From positions 4,647 through 17,039 of the forward strand of contig OKRF01000008.1 of NCBI GenBank assembly GCA_900290315.1: DNA of 12,393 nt, read 5' to 3'. This document shows, in pieces, positions 9,366 through 12,393 of the stretch; within the stretch, counting starts at the first letter, position 1, and the number at the start of each line of letters is the position of its first letter. The stretch is from Candidatus Sulfopaludibacter sp. SbA3. Its GTDB lineage: Bacteria > Acidobacteriota > Terriglobia > Bryobacterales > Bryobacteraceae. The notes beneath the pieces are model-generated. The model was not told where the DNA came from. It saw only the letters and a program-made list of their open reading frames with translations, and ran no database searches. The position numbers and the translations under genes are program-made.

Positions 9366-10175
9366 ACGAAGTGGTGCGTCTGGCACTTGAGGAGGACATC
9401 GGAACCGGCGACGTTACCAGCCGGGCCTGCATTCCGGAATCGCGCAGGGCGCGCGGCCGGTTTCTGGCGCGCGAAGCTCTCGTGATCGCCGGCTGGGACC
9501 TCCTCCCCGAGATCTACGACCTGCGTGGCGGCGTCGACGAGTTGACCATTCTGAAGCGCGATGGCGAAGTCTCGCGTCGATGGTGACGGGATCGCGGCCG
9601 TGCACGGCCTGGCCCGCACTCTGCTGGAGTGCGAGCGTGTGGCTTTGAATTTCCTGCAGCGGCTCAGTGGGGTCGCGACCCTCGCACGCCGCTACGCCGA
9701 CGCCGTGGCCGGCACCCGCTGCCGGGTGCTGGATACGCGCAAGACCACCCCGGGACTCCGCCTGCTGGAAAAGCGTGCGGCCGCCGCGGGTGGCATCACC
9801 AATCACCGCATGGGCTTGTTCGACGCCATTCTGATCAAGAACAACCATATCGCCGCGGCCGGCGGCGTCCGTCAGGCGATGGAGGCGGCTCGCACCTGCG
9901 GCCTCCCGATCGAAATCGAAGTCCGCACGCGCGAAGAGTTGCGCGAGGCCCTGGTTTGCGGCGCCGAACACCTGCTGCTGGACAACCTCACGCCAGCCGA
10001 GGCCGCCGGGTGGATCGGTGAAATCGCCGGGCGCGCCACCGTCGAGCTCTCCGGAGGCATCACTCTCGAATCGGTGCGCGCCTATGCGGAAGCGGGCGCC
10101 GATTTCGTCTCCGCCGGCGCCATCACCCACTCCGCCCGCGCCATGGATATCAGCTTCCGCCTGGAGTTGGCATGA
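9362..10175 (+). pseudogene. nadC: Nicotinate-nucleotide pyrophosphorylase (carboxylating), frameshifted
   Basis: NadC converts quinolinate and PRPP to nicotinate mononucleotide, a step of de novo NAD synthesis. The gene starts at an ATG overlapping the valS stop. The N-terminal part (VRLALEEDIGTGDVTSRA, then LTILKRDGE) is in one frame and stops at 9586. The rest is one base out: RVDGDGIAAVHG, ECERVALNFLQRLSG, DTRKTTPGLR, GGITNHRMGLFDAILIKNNH and VELSGGI, to the stop at 10175. Removing one base in GTCT (9569-9572) rejoins them into a 270-residue protein with all substrate-binding motifs, close to the usual 275-290. The downstream frame has an ATG at 9561, but it would lack the N-terminal domain and is unlikely to be active. 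For an otherwise intact required gene within an operon, sequence error is a serious alternative to real loss. Confidence 0.9.
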
Positions 10176-10891
10176 CTTGCGATGTGGCCCGCGTCCAACA
10201 GGCCTTTCCGGATCGCCGCATCGTGCATTACGCTGCCATCGATTCCACCATGCACCCCGCGGCAGGTATGGAAGTGGGCTCGGTGGTGATCGCCGGCGAA
10301 CAGACCGCGGGACAAGGGCGTCACGGCCACTCCTGGCACTCCGAAGCAGGCTGCGGTCTCTATGTTTCGGTGGTGCTCGCGCCTTCGCCCGTCCTCACGC
10401 TCGCGCTGGGGCTCGCGACTGTGGAGGCCATCGCCCAGGTCACAGGCGTGGCATGCGACCTGCGTTGGCCCAACGACGTCATGATCGGCCCGCGCAAAGT
10501 GGCCGGCATTCTAGTGCAACTGGTGGATGGCCGCGCCATCGCCGGACTCGGCATCAATGTCAATCACCGCACCTTTCCACCAGAACTCGCCAGCCAGGCC
10601 ACCTCCCTTCGCCTGGCCGCGGGCGGAAGCGAGATCGCGTCCACCGAACTGCTCATCGGACTCCTTCACGCCATCGACTGCCTGGTGCGGGAAGATAAAG
10701 AGACGATTCTGCGGCTCTTCACGCAGAGTTCCAGTTATGCCGCCGGGCGGCGGGTCACAGTCGCCCTGCCCGGCGGCGCCATCGAAGGCACCACCGCGGG
10801 ACTCGATGCTGACGGATTCCTCATCGTACGCAAGGACGATGGAACCGATACCCTGATTCTTGCAGGAGGCGTACGTGCTGCTCGCTCTTGA
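10172..10891 (+). CDS. birA: Biotin--[acetyl-CoA-carboxylase] ligase, catalytic domain only
   Basis: This enzyme activates biotin with ATP and attaches it to the biotin carboxyl carrier protein of acetyl-CoA carboxylase. The 239 residues begin directly with the catalytic domain, so this is a monofunctional ligase without the DNA-binding repressor domain of E. coli BirA. Visible motifs: DSTM (24-27; the usual Asn is Met here), GEQTAGQGRHGHSW (42-55, the GRGRxGxxW biotinyl-AMP loop with Gln for the first Arg), RWPNDVMIGPRKVAGILVQ (98-116, with the catalytic Lys at 109) and GLGINVNH (125-132). A small C-terminal domain follows (about 190-235). The ATG overlaps the nadC stop (ATGA), and the last 17 nt overlap coaX. 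The two loop substitutions are worth noting but occur in the most variable positions of those motifs. Confidence 0.93.
   Translation: MTCDVARVQQAFPDRRIVHYAAIDSTMHPAAGMEVGSVVIAGEQTAGQGRHGHSWHSEAGCGLYVSVVLAPSPVLTLALGLATVEAIAQVTGVACDLRWPNDVMIGPRKVAGILVQLVDGRAIAGLGINVNHRTFPPELASQATSLRLAAGGSEIASTELLIGLLHAIDCLVREDKETILRLFTQSSSYAAGRRVTVALPGGAIEGTTAGLDADGFLIVRKDDGTDTLILAGGVRAARS
10864..10869 (+). promoter_or_regulatory. Shine-Dalgarno AGGAGG that sets the coaX start
   Basis: AGGAGG ends 5 nt before the GTG at 10875, which gives the normal pantothenate-kinase N-terminus MLLALDAGN. An in-frame TTG at 10860 would add five residues but would put the ribosome-binding site inside the coding sequence. Confidence 0.75.
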
Positions 10892-11645
10892 CGCAGGTAA
10901 CAGTAACATCACCATCGGAGCTTTCGAAGGAAGCAAGCTGGTCTGCCAGTGGCGCCTGCGCACCGTTCACGAACAGACCGCCGATGAATGGGGTATTCTG
11001 CTGCGCAACCTATTCGCGCCGGCTAACCTGGATATCGGCAACGTGGATGGGATCATCATTTCCAGCGTGGTGCCGCCAATCGATTCCACCCTGGCGGCCA
11101 TGACCGAGCGCTACTTTCACACGTCCGCCATGTTTGTCGGCCCGCGTACGGATCTGGGCATTACGATCAAATACGACAACCCTTACGAAGTGGGCGCGGA
11201 CCGGCTGGTGAACGGGGTCGCCGGCTTCTACAAGTACGGCGGCCCGTGCGTGGTGGTGGACATGGGGACCACCATCAACTTCGACGTCATCTCTCGCGAC
11301 GGGGAATATCTGGGCGGGGCCATCGCGGTGGGAATTGGCATTGCAGTGGATGCCCTGTTCAGCAAGACGGCGCGTCTGCCCCTGGTGGACTTCCGGCCGC
11401 CCAAGAGCGTGATCGGCACCAACACCGTGGCCAGCATCCGCGCCGGCCTGTATTTCGGCGCCATCGGCATGATCGACGGAATCCTGGAGCATATGGTGAA
11501 CAAGATGGGGCCCGACACCGTTCTGGTGGCCACTGGCGGCCAGGCGCACATGATCGTTGCCGGCTCGCGCTATCTCAAAACGGTCGACGAGCATCTCACG
11601 CTCGAAGGCCTGCAAATGATATGGGAACGGAACCACTCGCACTAA
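10875..11645 (+). CDS. coaX: Type III pantothenate kinase
   Basis: CoaX phosphorylates pantothenate, the first committed step of coenzyme A synthesis, and belongs to the ASKHA (acetate kinase/Hsp70/actin) fold. From the GTG start it has 256 residues, normal for the family. Motifs: the phosphate-binding DAGNSN (6-11), ISSVVPP (62-68), the signature GADRLVN (107-113, with the catalytic Asp at 109), the second phosphate loop VVDMGTTINFDV (127-138), GGAIAVGIGIAVDALF and GAIGMIDG. The start overlaps birA by 17 nt and the end overlaps the next gene by 25 nt. The birA-coaX neighbourhood is common across bacteria. No type I or II kinase is visible in the window, so this may be the cell's main pantothenate kinase. 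Confidence 0.96.
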   Translation: MLLALDAGNSNITIGAFEGSKLVCQWRLRTVHEQTADEWGILLRNLFAPANLDIGNVDGIIISSVVPPIDSTLAAMTERYFHTSAMFVGPRTDLGITIKYDNPYEVGADRLVNGVAGFYKYGGPCVVVDMGTTINFDVISRDGEYLGGAIAVGIGIAVDALFSKTARLPLVDFRPPKSVIGTNTVASIRAGLYFGAIGMIDGILEHMVNKMGPDTVLVATGGQAHMIVAGSRYLKTVDEHLTLEGLQMIWERNHSH

Positions 11646-12298
11646 ACTACTTCAACTATTTCACGGAGACCGAGGAGCACTTTCAACGCGCCCGCGGCAC
11701 CAGCCTCTTCCTGCTTTCGCCGCTGGATTGGGCTCTGCTGGAGAGTTGGAAAAATGCCGGCGTCCCTTTGGAGGCGGTGCTGCGCGGCATCGATACGGCT
11801 TTCGAGAACTGGCGCGGCCGCAAGGTGAAAACCCAGATGGTCAACTCGCTGGCCTTCTGCGCGCAGGCCGTGCTTACCGAAGCGCAGGTGATGGCCGGCA
11901 CGGCGCAGCCCAAGGTGCGCAAACAGGCCGCTCCACCGTTCGGCCTCGAGGAACTGCGTGCTTATCTCGAAAACAATGCGGCGGCGCTCCCCGCTGAGTA
12001 CGCCGAGACAGCCGTCTCGCTGCGCAAACTTGCTGCCGCGGCCGAAGAACATTACGGCGATCTGGAAGCGCTGGAGCAACGCCTGACCGTTCTGGAAGAG
12101 CGCATGATTGCCGTTGCTCGCTCGCGGCAAACCGAAGAGGAGATGCTGGCCGCCCGCCAGCAGTTGGACCGGCAATTGCGTCCCTATCGCGGCAAGATGA
12201 CCGCCGACCAGCTCACCATGCTGGAAAAGCAATACCTGGAGCGCCACCTGCTCGAAAAATCCGGACTGCCGCGATTGAGTCTGTTCTACATGCGGTAG
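11621..12298 (+). CDS. Uncharacterised 225-residue coiled-coil protein downstream of coaX
   Basis: I recognise no domain with a known function. The ATG at 11621 starts MGTEPLALNYFNYFTETEEH and overlaps the end of coaX by 25 nt. The frame extends further upstream only as an out-of-frame shadow of coaX. The N-terminal 70 residues contain SLFLLSPLDWALLESWKNAG and VPLEAVLRGIDTAFENW, a compact helical unit. Residues 70-110 are a less ordered linker, and about 130-215 is a strongly charged, heptad-like helical region. There is no signal peptide or membrane helix, so it should be cytoplasmic. My recollection is that similar proteins sit in the same place in other acidobacteria, often paired with replication-helicase-type genes, but I cannot confirm this. 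The last codon lies 9 nt from the next start. Confidence 0.85.
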   Translation: MGTEPLALNYFNYFTETEEHFQRARGTSLFLLSPLDWALLESWKNAGVPLEAVLRGIDTAFENWRGRKVKTQMVNSLAFCAQAVLTEAQVMAGTAQPKVRKQAAPPFGLEELRAYLENNAAALPAEYAETAVSLRKLAAAAEEHYGDLEALEQRLTVLEERMIAVARSRQTEEEMLAARQQLDRQLRPYRGKMTADQLTMLEKQYLERHLLEKSGLPRLSLFYMR

Positions 12299-12301
12299 AA
12301 T
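12296..12301 (+). promoter_or_regulatory. Possible -10 element (TAGAAT) of a leaderless transcript
   Basis: TAGAAT matches the TATAAT consensus at five of six positions and ends 6 nt before the GTG at 12308. Transcription would then start at or next to the start codon, as in leaderless genes. A TTGAGT at 12275-12280 could be the -35, but the 15-bp spacer is short. Confidence 0.35.
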
Positions 12302-12307
12302 CTGGGC

Positions 12308-12393
12308 GTGCGCTACGTCATTCTCGTCCCGGTCGCGCTGATCGTCTGGGGCGGCATCCTATTCCCGGTCGTGTCGTCCATCTACGGGCTGGT
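12308..12393 (+). CDS. Membrane or exported protein, 5' end only
   Basis: A GTG at 12308 opens a frame that runs off the right edge after 28 codons. It reads MRYVILVPVALIVWGGILFP and continues with further hydrophobic residues, a single N-terminal hydrophobic helix that may be a signal anchor or first membrane span. There is no strong Shine-Dalgarno. It is 9 nt downstream of the previous stop and on the same strand, so it may still belong to the valS-coaX run or start its own transcript. Too little is visible to name a family. Confidence 0.6.
   Translation, partial: MRYVILVPVALIVWGGILFPVVSSIYGL

Noticed and set aside
11246..11620. Upstream extension of the 225-residue gene across coaX
   Set aside because: This part is an out-of-frame reading of coaX. 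The protein-like sequence begins at the ATG at 11621.

Overview
The window looks like a chromosome segment of a GC-rich Gram-negative bacterium, most likely an acidobacterium of the Solibacter/Bryobacter kind. The evidence is a Pal lipoprotein (so an outer membrane is present), the GC-rich codon use, a DUF4870/Tic20-like membrane protein, and the tightly overlapping order nadC-birA-coaX followed by a small coiled-coil protein. The taxonomic assignment is inference from recalled family resemblance, not a search result.

Layout. Positions 1-219 hold the 3' end of a plus-strand membrane protein gene. A minus-strand pair fills 247-3305: pal, then an 821-residue exported protein of unknown function with Ig-like modules, joined to pal by a TGATG stop/start overlap. 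A 112-bp divergent gap with a perfect 20-bp inverted repeat separates this pair from a plus-strand two-component system at 3418-5467 (NarX/DesK-type sensor kinase and NarL/LuxR-type regulator). A minus-strand toxin-antitoxin island follows at 5457-6578: a HigB/Gp49-type RelE-fold toxin, its XRE antitoxin, and a second, different HTH antitoxin with no toxin of its own. A 20-bp inverted repeat lies just upstream of the toxin. From 6666 to the right edge a plus-strand run carries valS, nadC, birA, coaX, an uncharacterised 225-residue protein and the start of one more membrane protein. The five complete genes overlap each other by 4 to 25 nt.

How the genes work together. The right half is a housekeeping block: valyl-tRNA synthetase plus single steps in NAD, biotin-protein and CoA metabolism. 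The left half concerns the cell envelope and signalling. The toxin-antitoxin genes between them look like an accessory insertion.

Main caution. Three genes (toxin, second antitoxin, nadC) each carry one single-base frameshift within about 4 kb, and in each case restoring one base gives a full family-length protein. Since nadC is normally a required gene, consensus-sequence error is at least as likely as true gene decay. I see no CRISPR array, rRNA, tRNA or insertion sequence, and no clear evidence of a new multi-gene system. The least explained genes are the 821-residue protein coupled to pal and the 225-residue protein after coaX.
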